A DNA stretch of 64,000 bases from Neoroseomonas lacus. GTDB taxonomy: Bacteria; Pseudomonadota; Alphaproteobacteria; Acetobacterales; Acetobacteraceae. The notes beneath the pieces are model-generated. The model was not told the origin of the DNA, did not search any database, and saw nothing but the letters and a program-made list of their open reading frames with translations. Position numbers and translations under genes: made by a program. The stretch covers positions 124,001 to 188,000 of the forward strand of contig NZ_BMKW01000002.1 of assembly GCF_014644535.1 (NCBI RefSeq). The letters are read 5' to 3'. Below are positions 34,901 through 44,053 of this stretch, piece by piece (within the stretch, counting starts at the first letter, position 1; each line of letters starts with the position of its first letter).

Positions 34901-36775
34901 GTGCCCTCAGCAAAGCCTGCCGCCGGCGACAACCATGTCCGCGCCCTGATGCGCCTGGCCCCCTATCTGTGGCCGAAGGGGGAGGTGGAGCTGCGCATCC
35001 GCGTCGTCGCCGCGCTGCTGCTGCTGGCCGCGGCCAAGGCGGCGAATGTGCTGGTGCCGATGGTCTATGCCCATGCGGTCGATGCGCTGGCGCCGAAATC
35101 CGGCGTCGGCGCGGCCGTCACCGTGCCGGTCGCACTCCTGCTCGGCTACGGAATCCTGCGCGTGATGTCCTCGCTGCTCGGGGAAATGCGCAACGCCGTC
35201 TTCGCCAAGGTGCAGGCGCGCGCCGGCCGCCGCGTCGCGCTGATGGTGTTCGAACACCTGCACGCGCTGTCGATGCGCTTCCACATGGACCGCGCCACCG
35301 GCGGCCTGTCGCGGGTGATCGAGCGGGGCGTACGCGGCATCGCCACCTCGCTGAACTTCCTGCTGTTCAACATCATCCCGACCATCGTCGAGATCCTGTT
35401 CGTCGCGGCCATCCTGTGGTGGATGTTCGCCGTGTCCTTCGCGCTGACCATGGTCGGCACCATCGTCGCCTATGTCGCCTTCACCCTCACCTTCACCAAC
35501 TGGCGCCTGGCGTTCCGCCGCACGATGAACCAGGTGGATGAGGAGGCGAACACCAAGGCGGTGGACAGCCTGCTGAACTACGAGACGGTCAAGTATTTCG
35601 GCAATGAGGCGCATGAGGCGCACCGCTACGAGGACAGCCTGACGCGCTACGAACGCGCCTATGTGCGGTCCGAGACGACGCTGAACATGCTGAATGCCGG
35701 CCAGGCCTTCATCATGGCGGTCGGGCTGACGGTGACGATGCTGCTGGCCGGCTCTGGCATCGCCGCCGGCACCATGACGGTGGGTGACCTGGTGATGGTC
35801 AACACCTACCTCATCCAGCTGTACCTGCCGCTCAACATCCTCGGTTTCGCCTATCGCGAGATCAAGCAGGGGCTGACCGACATGGAGCAGATGTTCGGCC
35901 TGCTCGAAGTCCCGCCCGAGGTGCGCGACGCCCCCGATGCCGTGCCCCTGGCGCGTGGCGCCGGCGAGATCCGCTTCGACGATGTCCGCTTCGGCTACCG
36001 GCCCAACCGCGAGATCCTCAAGGGTGTCTCCTTCACCGTCCCGCCGGGGCGGATGCTGGCCATCGTCGGCCCGACCGGCGCGGGCAAATCCACCGTCTCC
36101 CGCCTGCTGTTCCGCTTCTATGACGTGACCGGCGGCGCCGTCTCGGTCGATGGCCAGGATGTGCGCGGCGTGACGCAATCCAGCCTGCGCCACGCGATCG
36201 GCGTGGTGCCGCAGGACACCGTGCTGTTCAACGACACCATCCGCTACAACATCGCCTATGGCCGCCCCGGCGCCACCGATGAGGAAGTGGAGGCCGCCGC
36301 CCGCGCCGCCCAGGTCCACGACTTCGTCCTCCGCCTGCCCGAGGGCTACGCCACCCGCGTGGGCGAACGCGGCCTGAAGCTGTCCGGCGGGGAGAAGCAG
36401 CGTGTGGCGATCGCGCGCACCATCCTCAAGGACCCGCGTATCCTCATCCTCGACGAAGCCACCAGCGCGCTCGACACCCGCACCGAGCAGGAGATCCAGA
36501 CCGCCCTGCGCGACGTCTCGCGCAACCGCACCACGCTGGTCATCGCCCACCGCCTGTCCACCGTGGTCGAGGCGGATGAGATCATCGTCCTGCAGGATGG
36601 CCGCATCGCCGAACGCGGCACCCATGCCAGCCTGATCGCCGCCGACGGCCTGTATGCGGAGATGTGGCGCCGCCAGGCCCAGGCCGTCGCCGCCGCCGAA
36701 GCCGCCGCCCGCGCCCAGGCCGAGGCAGATCTCGACCGCCCCCGCGCCGATCGGCTCGGCGAGAGCGTCGGCTAG
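34901..36775 (+). CDS. Atm1-type ABC exporter
   Basis: 624-residue fused ABC half-transporter. The membrane part (about residues 1-310) has six helices and the Atm1-like segments SLLNYETVKYFGNEAHEA and REIKQGLTDMEQMF. The ATPase part has Walker A GPTGAGKST, the signature LSGGEKQR and Walker B ILILDEATS. Atm1 relatives export glutathione-linked metal or sulfur compounds, serving iron-sulfur cluster supply in mitochondria and metal detoxification in bacteria. The GTG start at 34901 has CCGGAG upstream. It is likely a homodimer in the inner membrane. Confidence 0.93.
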   Translation: MPSAKPAAGDNHVRALMRLAPYLWPKGEVELRIRVVAALLLLAAAKAANVLVPMVYAHAVDALAPKSGVGAAVTVPVALLLGYGILRVMSSLLGEMRNAVFAKVQARAGRRVALMVFEHLHALSMRFHMDRATGGLSRVIERGVRGIATSLNFLLFNIIPTIVEILFVAAILWWMFAVSFALTMVGTIVAYVAFTLTFTNWRLAFRRTMNQVDEEANTKAVDSLLNYETVKYFGNEAHEAHRYEDSLTRYERAYVRSETTLNMLNAGQAFIMAVGLTVTMLLAGSGIAAGTMTVGDLVMVNTYLIQLYLPLNILGFAYREIKQGLTDMEQMFGLLEVPPEVRDAPDAVPLARGAGEIRFDDVRFGYRPNREILKGVSFTVPPGRMLAIVGPTGAGKSTVSRLLFRFYDVTGGAVSVDGQDVRGVTQSSLRHAIGVVPQDTVLFNDTIRYNIAYGRPGATDEEVEAAARAAQVHDFVLRLPEGYATRVGERGLKLSGGEKQRVAIARTILKDPRILILDEATSALDTRTEQEIQTALRDVSRNRTTLVIAHRLSTVVEADEIIVLQDGRIAERGTHASLIAADGLYAEMWRRQAQAVAAAEAAARAQAEADLDRPRADRLGESVG

Positions 36776-36847
36776 AAGCCGCGGCCGGGGGTTACACCCC
36801 GGCGCCCCCGTTCCAATCTTCAACAGTCACTCAATGGAGTACGCCGC

Positions 36848-37111
36848 ATGCAGCAGGACCCCGCGGACATGACCCCGGAGGATCTGAGCCACGCCGGTTC
36901 GGTCGTAGACAAGGCGATCGAGTACATGATGGAACAGCAGATCGCGCCGATCTCCATCGCCTCCGCTCTGCTGGGCGGCGCGCTTGGCCTGCTGGCGCGC
37001 ACCATGGACGACCGCGCGGTCGCCTCGGTGCTGCGCAACGCGCTCGCCTCCGTCGAAAGCGGCGAATTGAACGAAGCGCGCCAGCCGCCGGGCGACACGC
37101 GCCCGGCGTGA
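36848..37111 (+). CDS. Small conserved-looking hypothetical protein
   Basis: 87 residues, mostly helical, with a short hydrophobic stretch (ISIASALLGGALGLLA) that could be membrane-associated. GGAG lies upstream of the ATG, and the stop overlaps the next gene as GTGA, so it is part of a two-gene unit. Function unknown. Confidence 0.65.
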   Translation: MQQDPADMTPEDLSHAGSVVDKAIEYMMEQQIAPISIASALLGGALGLLARTMDDRAVASVLRNALASVESGELNEARQPPGDTRPA

Positions 37112-37488
37112 CCGCCGCCGCCCACATCGCCGCCTGTGCCTGCGGGCAGTTGCGGGCTGAATGTCGTGGCGAGCGTCGCCTGGTCTCGCTGTGCCATTGC
37201 CTCGATTGCCAGCGCCGCACCGGCAGCGCCTTCGGCATCGCCGCCTTTTTCGGGCGGGACGATGTGACCAACGAAGGCCGGGCCAGCGCCTGCATCCGGC
37301 GCGGCGACAGCGGCCATGCGCTGCGCTTCCATTTCTGCCCCGATTGTGGCTCGACGGTCTTCTGGGAGCCGGAACGGCGCCCCGGTGACCTCGCCGTCGC
37401 GGTCGGTGCCTTCGCCGATCCGGGCTTTCCCGCCCCGGCGAAAAGCGTGTTCGAACACCGGCGCCACCCCTGGATCCAGAGGCCATAA
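37108..37488 (+). CDS. GFA/CENP-V family protein
   Basis: 126-residue zinc protein of the glutathione-dependent formaldehyde-activating (GFA/CENP-V) family. The cysteine motifs are CACGQLRAEC, CHCLDCQRRTGS and FCPDCGSTVFWE. Despite the family name, a role in formaldehyde metabolism is unproven for most members. The GTG start overlaps the upstream stop, and the protein begins directly at the first zinc motif. Confidence 0.9.
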   Translation: MTAAAHIAACACGQLRAECRGERRLVSLCHCLDCQRRTGSAFGIAAFFGRDDVTNEGRASACIRRGDSGHALRFHFCPDCGSTVFWEPERRPGDLAVAVGAFADPGFPAPAKSVFEHRRHPWIQRP

Positions 37489-37603
37489 GAAGCCGTCACG
37501 GACTTGACGCGGCGGCCCGTCTGGGCCAAAAGCCGCGCCTTCCTCATTTCCACCCGCGTGCGGGGTTTCCCTCGCGCGCCCTGATCGTTTCGGGAATACC
37601 ACC

Positions 37604-37897
37604 ATGGCCCGCCGCTGCGGCATCACCGGCAAGGGCGTCCTGACGGGCAACAACGTCAGCCACGCCAACAACAAGACCCGCCGGCGCTTCCTGCCCAACC
37701 TGCAGGAAACCTCCTTCTGGTCCGACGTGCTCGCCGCCCAGGTGCAGATGCGCCTGACGACGAACGGCATCCGCACGATCGAACACAATGGCGGTCTCGA
37801 TAGCTTCCTGCTCGGCACGCCCGATCGGCGCCTGCCGGTGGAAGCCATCACCCTCAAGCGCCGTATCGAGCGCGCCAAGGCAAAGAAGGCGGCCTGA
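37604..37897 (+). CDS. rpmB: Large ribosomal subunit protein bL28
   Basis: 97-residue basic protein with the bL28 pattern ([20 protein letters not shown], then [11 protein letters not shown]). It has its own leader and is followed by a strong terminator, so it is transcribed alone. The C-terminal KAKKAA tail and length are usual for alphaproteobacteria. Confidence 0.96.
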   Translation: MARRCGITGKGVLTGNNVSHANNKTRRRFLPNLQETSFWSDVLAAQVQMRLTTNGIRTIEHNGGLDSFLLGTPDRRLPVEAITLKRRIERAKAKKAA

Positions 37898-37963
37898 TCC
37901 GGGCCGCGGGGCCTTCGGGTCCCGCCGGTCCGGCGCAGGCGCAAGCCTCATGCCGGGAACTGA

Positions 37964-37999
37964 CAAAGGCGGCATCCCTCGGGATGACCGCCTTTTTTC
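37964..37999 (+). terminator. Intrinsic terminator after rpmB
   Basis: Stem GGCGG-CATCCC paired with GGGATG-CCGCC (one bulged A), loop TC, directly followed by six T. It starts 66 bases after the rpmB stop and is the only classical hairpin-plus-T-tract terminator noticed in the window. Confidence 0.85.
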
Positions 38000-38088
38000 T
38001 TGCCCGGACACCTGGCCAAGGGCGGCGCCGCCCCTTCCGGGATGACGCCCCAGGGGGCAGGATCGGCCCTCTCGCGGAGGAAACCGTC

Positions 38089-39015
38089 ATGTCCAAGGTC
38101 ATCATCTCCTGCGCCGTCACCGGCGCGATCCACACCCCGTCCATGTCGGACCACCTGCCGATCACGCCGCAGCAGATCGCCGAACAGTCGATCGCCGCCG
38201 CCGAGGCGGGTGCGGCCATCATCCACCTGCATGCGCGCGACCCGATCGACGGCCGCCCGACGCCCGACCCGGCGGTGTTCATGCAGTTCCTGCCCGTCAT
38301 CAAGCAGTCCACCGACGCGGTCATCAACATCACCACCGGCGGCGGCCTCGGCATGTCGCTCGACGAACGCTTGGCGGCGCCGCTGCAGGCCAAGCCGGAG
38401 ATGTGCAGCCTCAACATGGGCTCGATGAACTTCAACATCGCGCCTTCCGCCGCGCGGGTGAAGAAGTTCAAGTACGACTGGGAAAAGCCCTATCTTGAAG
38501 GCACCACCAACTACATCTTCCGCAACACCTTCCAAGACATCGAGCAAGTCGTCGAACGGCTAGGCAAGGCGCACGGCACGCGCTTCGAGTTCGAGTGCTA
38601 CGACATCGGCCACCTCTACAACCTGGCCCATATGCTGGACCGCAAGGTGGTCGAGCCGCCGCTGTTCACCCAGACCATCTTCGGCATCCTCGGCGGCATC
38701 GGCGCCGAGCACCGCAACCTGATGTTCATGAAGGAGACGGCCGACCGGCTGTTCGGCAAGGACTACGTCTGGTCCGTGCTCGCCGCCGGGCGCAACCAGA
38801 TGCCCTTCGTGACCATGGCGGGCATGATGGGCGGCAATGTCCGCGTCGGGCTGGAGGACAGCCTGTGGATCGGCAAGGGGCAGGCCGCGACGTCGAACGC
38901 GCAGCAGGTAGCGAAGATCCGCCGCATCCTCGAGGAACTGAGCCTCGAGATCGCATCGCCCGCCGAGGCACGCGAGATACTGAAGCTGAAGGGCGGGGAT
39001 CTCGTCGGGTTCTGA
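38089..39015 (+). CDS. BKACE family beta-keto acid cleavage enzyme
   Basis: 308-residue TIM-barrel enzyme of the BKACE (DUF849) family. Members cleave a beta-keto acid with acetyl-CoA; the founding one acts on 3-keto-5-aminohexanoate. The zinc-site HLHARDP (residues about 48-54), the NITTGG segment and the SVLAAGRNQMPF region are conserved. The ATG at 38089 follows GCGGAGG. Stands alone, so substrate cannot be deduced from neighbours. Confidence 0.9.
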   Translation: MSKVIISCAVTGAIHTPSMSDHLPITPQQIAEQSIAAAEAGAAIIHLHARDPIDGRPTPDPAVFMQFLPVIKQSTDAVINITTGGGLGMSLDERLAAPLQAKPEMCSLNMGSMNFNIAPSAARVKKFKYDWEKPYLEGTTNYIFRNTFQDIEQVVERLGKAHGTRFEFECYDIGHLYNLAHMLDRKVVEPPLFTQTIFGILGGIGAEHRNLMFMKETADRLFGKDYVWSVLAAGRNQMPFVTMAGMMGGNVRVGLEDSLWIGKGQAATSNAQQVAKIRRILEELSLEIASPAEAREILKLKGGDLVGF

Positions 39016-39415
39016 CGCGGGCAAGGGGAAGGTCGAGGGGCGCTGCCCCTCGAGCTTCCCGGCAGGAAACTCAGTTTGCGCAGGTTGTGACGGTCGAGGG
39101 GCGCTGCCCCTCGAGCACCCCGGCAGGAAACTCAGTTTCCTGCACCTTCGGGCGATTTCTGCGAAATCGATGCGCCCTCAGTGCCCCGGGCCGACCAGCG
39201 TCACCTCGGTGCGCCGTTTCCGGCCCCGCCCTTCCTCCATGGTTTCCGCCGCAGCCGGCTTGGCCGGGATACCGACGACTGCCGGCTGTCGTCATCGCCC
39301 TCTATGACGGCGATAATCCGCGTCGCGTCGCCATCCGGCGCAGCCTGACGCCAAGCCGGGAGACCAATCAGGGCGGCACCGGAACGAGCCGTGTGCCGCA
39401 GACCGCAAAAACCTG
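39016..39415. other. 400-base gap with tandem repeats
   Basis: Contains the tandem hairpin repeats at 39033-39143. The remaining ~270 bases up to the YbjN gene hold no gene that I can support. Confidence 0.6.
39033..39143. repeat. Two tandem copies of the two-hairpin repeat
   Basis: Copies start at 39033 and 39094, both in the same orientation. Each has the constant hairpin (TCGAGGGGC/GCCCCTCGA arms) at 39033-39053 and 39094-39114. The second hairpin is intact only in copy two (39123-39143, arms GCAGGAAA and TTTCCTGC); in copy one its right arm is altered. The first copy begins 18 bases after the BKACE stop. This variable hairpin has a sequence unlike those elsewhere. Confidence 0.85.
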
Positions 39416-39919
39416 TCAGGCCTCGCCGACGCAATCCAGCATCGACGCCGCCAGCGCCTCCGCCGGCGCCTTGCCGCCCCACAGCACGAACTGGAACGCC
39501 GGGAAGAAGCGCTCGCATTCCGTGATGGCGATATCCACCATGTCCTCGAGGCTCTCGGCACTCGCCCCCTGCGCGCCGCGCAGCAGCACGGAATGGCGGA
39601 ACACCGGCACCCCATCCTCGGCTTCGATGCCGAAATGACCGATCCACAGCCGGTCATTGGCCAGCGCCAGCAGCTCATAGAGCTTGTCGCGCGCTTCCGC
39701 CGGCACCTTCAGGTCGAAGGCGCAGGTGAAGGCCATGGCGCTGATCTCATGCGACCAGGAGAAATGTAGGCCGTAATCGCACCATTTCCCGGGAGCCTCG
39801 GCCGCCATCTCCCCATCGGAACGGCGCTCGAAAGCCCATTCATTGGAGGCGATGATCTGCTCGAGGATGTCCAACGGGTTGGTCGCGCGATCGCGGTCCA
39901 ACTGGAGAGAGGCGGACAT
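39416..39919 (-). CDS. YbjN domain protein
   Basis: 167-residue cytoplasmic protein of the YbjN family (a type III secretion chaperone-like fold). NPLDILEQIIASNEWAFERRSDGE and the two-layer alpha/beta repeat (LLALANDRLWIGHFGIEAEDG) are diagnostic. In E. coli YbjN relatives affect motility and stress response; the mechanism is unknown. An AAGGAGG site lies five bases before the ATG at 39919. Confidence 0.88.
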   Translation of the reverse strand: MSASLQLDRDRATNPLDILEQIIASNEWAFERRSDGEMAAEAPGKWCDYGLHFSWSHEISAMAFTCAFDLKVPAEARDKLYELLALANDRLWIGHFGIEAEDGVPVFRHSVLLRGAQGASAESLEDMVDIAITECERFFPAFQFVLWGGKAPAEALAASMLDCVGEA

Positions 39920-40053
39920 GCGGCACCTCCTTGCCATGAGGCACCGCCCGAGGCCCACAAGATGTGGGGGGCGAATCGGGCGGGCGACAACTAATGGCAG
40001 ACTACGCAGACGCGAAATGACGCTGCAAGCCCGCTGCGGTTGCAAAGCCTTCT

Positions 40054-40344
40054 TCAGCTTTCGGGTGAGCTGTCCGAGCCAGCCTCAAGCGCGGCAAGCC
40101 GCTCCTCCAGCGCGGCGACCCGGGCCTCCAGGGTTTCCGCCTGCTCGCGCGCTCGCCGGGCGACCTCCATCGCTGCGTCCAGTTCGTCCCGCTTCACCAG
40201 GTCGAGCTTGCGCACCAGCGCCTCGGTCTGGGACTTCGCCATCTGTTCGGCCTCGGTACGCATCCCGGCGAGCACCGAAAAGGCACCCCCGGCCATGCCC
40301 GCAAGGTCGTCCATGAACTTTGTGCGACCGTCATCACCAGCCAT
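40054..40344 (-). CDS. ubiK: Ubiquinone biosynthesis accessory factor UbiK
   Basis: 96-residue protein of the UbiK/BMFP family. The N-terminal helix is amphipathic (FMDDLAGMAGGAFSVLAGMR) and the C-terminal half is a coiled coil ending EERLAALEAG. UbiK assists the UbiJ-based complex that makes ubiquinone. The start at 40344 (MAGDDGRTKF) has AGGAGAG upstream. It is divergent from the hldD operon. Confidence 0.9.
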   Translation of the reverse strand: MAGDDGRTKFMDDLAGMAGGAFSVLAGMRTEAEQMAKSQTEALVRKLDLVKRDELDAAMEVARRAREQAETLEARVAALEERLAALEAGSDSSPES

Positions 40345-40451
40345 TGGGTGCTCTCCTGTCATGCCCGTTTGCTTGCCGGGCCGTCCCACCGGGGCCTATA
40401 CCCCCCGCGCCCCTGCCTCAAGCGCGAGGGCTGCAACGGGACCAGCTGACC

Positions 40452-41435
40452 ATGCATATTGTGACCGGCGGGGCCGGATTCATCGGCTCGAATCTGGTTG
40501 CCGCGCTGTGCGCTCGTGGCGTGGAAGTGGTGGTGGTCGACCGCCTGCGCCAGGGTGTGAAGTGGCGCAACCTCGCCAAACACCCGATCGCGGCCATCGT
40601 CGCCCCCGATGACCTGCCCGGGTTCCTCGCCAAGGCGCCGCCGGTCAGGGCGCTGTTCCACATGGGCGCGATCAGCGCCACCACCGAGACCGATGGCGAC
40701 CTCGTCGCCGCCACCAACATCGCCCTGCCGCAGATGCTGTGGGACTGGTGTGCCGGCGCCGGCGTCCCCTTCATCTATGCCTCCTCGGCGGCGACCTACG
40801 GCGATGGCAGCGAGGGCTTCGACGACGATTTGCGCGTCGAGGCGCTGGCAAAGCTGCGCCCGCTCAACCTCTATGGCTGGTCGAAACTCGCCTTCGACCG
40901 GCGCGTGGCGCAGATGCTCGCCCTCGGCCATCGCCGGCCGCCGCACTGGGCGGGGCTGCGTTTCTTCAACGTCTATGGCCCGAATGAGCACCACAAGGGC
41001 CGCATGGCCTCCGTCGTGCTGCACAAATACAGGCAGATCATGGCCGGCGACCCGGCCACGCTGTTCGCCTCCGACCGCCCGGGGATCGCCGATGGCGACC
41101 AGCAGCGCGACTTCGTGCATGTGAATGACTGTGTCGCGGCGATGCTCTGGCTCGCGCGCAACCCCCAGGCCGCGGGGCTGTACAATATCGGCTCCGGCCA
41201 GGCGCGCAGCTTCCTCGACCTGACGCGGGCGATCTACGCGGCGCTCGGCCGAAACGCCGATATCCGCTTCATCCCGATGCCCGATGACCTCAAGGGCAAG
41301 TACCAGTATTTCACCGAGGCGCGGATGGACCGCCTGCGCGGCGCCGGCTTCGACCACCCGCCGACATCGATCGAGGACGGCGTCCGCTCCTACGTCCAGG
41401 ACGTGCTGATGAACGCCGAGGACCCTTACGCCTGA
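40452..41435 (+). CDS. hldD: ADP-L-glycero-D-manno-heptose 6-epimerase
   Basis: 327-residue NAD(P)-dependent short-chain epimerase for the heptose of the lipopolysaccharide core. It begins with the Rossmann GGAGFIGSN, has the catalytic Ser/YxxxK region (ASSAATYG; YGWSKLAFDR) and the HldD-specific NVYGPNEHHKGRMASVV and GDQQRDFVHVNDC. First gene of a tightly packed operon; its stop overlaps lgt. Confidence 0.92.
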   Translation: MHIVTGGAGFIGSNLVAALCARGVEVVVVDRLRQGVKWRNLAKHPIAAIVAPDDLPGFLAKAPPVRALFHMGAISATTETDGDLVAATNIALPQMLWDWCAGAGVPFIYASSAATYGDGSEGFDDDLRVEALAKLRPLNLYGWSKLAFDRRVAQMLALGHRRPPHWAGLRFFNVYGPNEHHKGRMASVVLHKYRQIMAGDPATLFASDRPGIADGDQQRDFVHVNDCVAAMLWLARNPQAAGLYNIGSGQARSFLDLTRAIYAALGRNADIRFIPMPDDLKGKYQYFTEARMDRLRGAGFDHPPTSIEDGVRSYVQDVLMNAEDPYA

Positions 41436-42238
41436 TGCTCTTCGCCATCCCTTTCCCGATGATCGACCCGGTGCTGATCCAGGTCGGGCCGCTCGCCATC
41501 CGCTGGTATGCGCTGGCCTATATCGCCGGCATAGTCATCGGCTGGCGGCTCGCCCGCGGGCTGGTGCAGCGCACGCCGGCCGTCGCCACCGCCGAACAGG
41601 TGGATGACTACGTCACCTGGGTGACGCTCGGCATCATCCTCGGCGGGCGGCTCGGCTATGTGCTGTTCTACCGGCCCGGCTACTACATCACCGCGCCGTG
41701 GGAGGCGCTGGCGGTCTGGCATGGCGGCATGTCGTTCCATGGCGGCGCGCTCGGCGTCATCATCGCCACCTATGTCTATTGCCGCCGCACCGCGATCGAC
41801 TGGGTGGCCTTCGGGGACCGCATCGTCTGCGTCGTGCCGGTCGGCTTGTTCTTCGGCCGCATCGCCAATTTCATCAATGGCGAGCTGTGGGGCCGCGTCG
41901 CCCCGGATGTGCCATGGGCCATGGTGTTCCCGACCGGCGGGCCGGAGCCGCGCCACCCCTCGCAGCTGTACCAGGCCGGGATGGAGGGCATCTGCCTCTT
42001 CGTCCTGCTGATGAGCCTCGCCAGCAGCGAGCGCCTGCGCGCCCGGCGCGGCTTCCTCGCTGGCGTCTTCCTCGCCGGCTATGGCGTGGCACGCATCATC
42101 GGCGAGTTCTTCCGCCAGCCAGATGCGCATCTCGGCTTCCTCTTCGCCGGCGCGACCATGGGGCAGTTGCTGTCGCTGCCGATGATCCTGGTCGGCGCTT
42201 GGCTGATCCTACGGACCAAGCCCCAGAGCCATGCCTGA
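41435..42238 (+). CDS. lgt: Prolipoprotein diacylglyceryl transferase
   Basis: 267-residue inner-membrane enzyme that attaches diacylglycerol to the lipobox cysteine, the first lipoprotein maturation step. The key segments are VWHGGMSFHGGALG, FGRIANFINGELWG and PRHPSQLYQ, plus GEFFRQPD near the end. It overlaps hldD upstream and a MidA-type gene downstream. This enzyme would act on the several lipobox proteins in the window. Confidence 0.95.
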   Translation: MLFAIPFPMIDPVLIQVGPLAIRWYALAYIAGIVIGWRLARGLVQRTPAVATAEQVDDYVTWVTLGIILGGRLGYVLFYRPGYYITAPWEALAVWHGGMSFHGGALGVIIATYVYCRRTAIDWVAFGDRIVCVVPVGLFFGRIANFINGELWGRVAPDVPWAMVFPTGGPEPRHPSQLYQAGMEGICLFVLLMSLASSERLRARRGFLAGVFLAGYGVARIIGEFFRQPDAHLGFLFAGATMGQLLSLPMILVGAWLILRTKPQSHA

Positions 42239-43280
42239 CGCGCCTGCCGGCATGACGCCTGACGACGCGCCTGCCGGCGCGATGCCGGAGCGCCTCGACC
42301 GCTTCATGGCCCGCGCCGCCGCCGCCTATTACGCCCGGCGCCAGGCCTTCGGCGCCTCCGGCGACTTCATCACCGCCCCCGAGATGACCCAGGCCTTCGG
42401 CGAATGCCTCGGCCTCTGGGCGGCGATCGCCTGGCAGGCGATGGGCAAGCCCGACCCGCTGCTGCTGGTCGAACTCGGCCCCGGCCGCGGCACGCTGATG
42501 GCCGATGCGCTGCGCTCCCTCGCCGAGATGGTCCCGGAGTGCCGCGCCGCCCTGCGCGTCCATCTCGTCGAGACCTCCCCCCGCCTGCGCGCCCTCCAGG
42601 CCGAGCGCCTCGGCCCCGCCGTCGCCGCCTGGCATGACGACATCACCACCCTGCCGCCAGGTCCGGCCATCGTCATCGGCAATGAATTCCTCGACGCCCT
42701 GCCGATCCGCCAGTTCATCCGCCGCGACGGCAACTGGCTGGAACGCTTCGTCCAGGCCGGCGCCTTCGTCGAGGCGCCCGCCATCGACGCCCCACCCCTG
42801 CCCGAACCGGCTGAGGACGGCGCCACCCAGGAGGTGAACGAAGCGGCCCGCGCGGTCACCGCCGCACTGGCCGCCCGCCTGGCCAGCCAGGGCGGTGCCG
42901 CGCTGTTCCTCGACTACGGCCCGGCCGAATCCGGCTTCGGGGACAGTCTCCAGGCCATGGCGGCGCATGGCGTGGCGGACCCGCTCGGCCCGGCCGGGAC
43001 GGCCGACATCACCGCCCATGTCGATTTCGCCGCCCTGGCCACCGCCGCCCGCGCCGCCGGCGCGACGGTGCAGGGGCCGCTGCCGCAGGGCGTGTTTCTC
43101 GGCCGGCTCGGACTGTTCTCCCGCGCGGCCATCCTCGCGCGGCTCGACCCGCGTGGGGCGACACGCCACCTCGCCGCCGCCCAGCGCCTTACCGCCCCCG
43201 AACATATGGGCCGGCTGTTCAAGGCGCTTTGCCTCTGCCATCCCAGCCTGCCGACCCTGCCCGGCTTCGAGGAATCCTGA
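42231..43280 (+). CDS. MidA/NDUFAF7-type SAM-dependent methyltransferase
   Basis: 349-residue methyltransferase of the COG1565 family. The SAM site is LLLVELGPGRGTLMADALR; the family-specific IVIGNEFLDALPIRQF and AALFLDYGP follow. The eukaryotic relative methylates an arginine of complex I, so a role in respiratory complex assembly is possible. Some members start with a longer helical region ending FMARAAAAYYARRQAFG, which is present here. The ATG lies within the lgt 3' end (8-base overlap). Confidence 0.9.
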   Translation: MPDAPAGMTPDDAPAGAMPERLDRFMARAAAAYYARRQAFGASGDFITAPEMTQAFGECLGLWAAIAWQAMGKPDPLLLVELGPGRGTLMADALRSLAEMVPECRAALRVHLVETSPRLRALQAERLGPAVAAWHDDITTLPPGPAIVIGNEFLDALPIRQFIRRDGNWLERFVQAGAFVEAPAIDAPPLPEPAEDGATQEVNEAARAVTAALAARLASQGGAALFLDYGPAESGFGDSLQAMAAHGVADPLGPAGTADITAHVDFAALATAARAAGATVQGPLPQGVFLGRLGLFSRAAILARLDPRGATRHLAAAQRLTAPEHMGRLFKALCLCHPSLPTLPGFEES

Positions 43281-44053
43281 TGGCCGAATTCGTCACCGCC
43301 GAATCCCTCGCCGGCCTGCCCGGCCTGGCCCATGGCTTCTTCACTCGCCGCGGCGGCGTCTCCGCCGGGCCCTTCGCCGCGCTGAACTGCTCGCTATCGG
43401 GCAAGGACGACGCCGATGCAGTGCGCGAGAACCGCCGCCGCGCCGCCGATGCCCTCGGCGTCCCGGCCACCGCCCTGGCCGGGCTGACCCAGGTGCACGG
43501 CATCGATGTTGCCGTGCTCGACACCCCCTGGCCGGAGAATGACCGCCCCGTCGCCGATGCGCTGGTGACGCGCCGGCCGGGCCTCGCCCTTGGCGTCGTC
43601 ACCGCCGATTGCGCGCCGGTGCTGTTCGCCGATGCCGAATCGGGCGTGATCGGCGCCGCCCATGCCGGCTGGCGCGGCGCCGTCGCCGGCGTGCTGGAAG
43701 CCACCATCGCGGCGATGGAAGCCCTCGGCGCTCGGCGCGGGCGCATCGTCACCGCCGTCGGCCCCTGCATCCGCCAACCGTCCTATGAAGTCGCCGCCGA
43801 CCTGCGCGACGCCGTGCTCGCCCGTGACCCCGCCGATGCTCGCTTCTTCGCCGATGGCGTGCGGGAAGGGCGCTGGCAATTCGACCTCGCCGGCTATTGC
43901 GCGGCGCGGCTCACCGCCGCGGGCGTCGCCGCCGAAGTCACCCCGCACGACACCCTCGCCCTGGAAGACGCCTTCTTCAGCCATCGCCGGCGCACTCTGG
44001 CGGGCGGCGGGCCGATCGGGCATCAATTGTCATCGATCGTGATCGGCGGCTAA
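43280..44053 (+). CDS. pgeF: Purine nucleoside phosphorylase / laccase-domain protein
   Basis: 257-residue protein of the YfiH family (also called polyphenol oxidase or PgeF). It shows HGFFTRRGGVSAGPFA, the metal-binding TADCAPVLFAD and AAHAGWRGAVAGVLE with its His, and GPCIRQPSYEV. Members have purine nucleoside phosphorylase activity and E. coli PgeF edits peptidoglycan amino acids. The start overlaps the upstream stop, ending the hldD-lgt operon. Confidence 0.92.
   Translation: MAEFVTAESLAGLPGLAHGFFTRRGGVSAGPFAALNCSLSGKDDADAVRENRRRAADALGVPATALAGLTQVHGIDVAVLDTPWPENDRPVADALVTRRPGLALGVVTADCAPVLFADAESGVIGAAHAGWRGAVAGVLEATIAAMEALGARRGRIVTAVGPCIRQPSYEVAADLRDAVLARDPADARFFADGVREGRWQFDLAGYCAARLTAAGVAAEVTPHDTLALEDAFFSHRRRTLAGGGPIGHQLSSIVIGG

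Noticed and set aside
34907..36823. 638-codon open frame opposite the Atm1-type exporter
   Set aside because: Antisense shadow of a firm gene, rich in His/Asp/Gln with no domain.
37504..37532. Possible rpmB promoter (TTGACG with a weak CAAAAG 17 bases on)
   Set aside because: Good -35 but the -10 is too poor to call.
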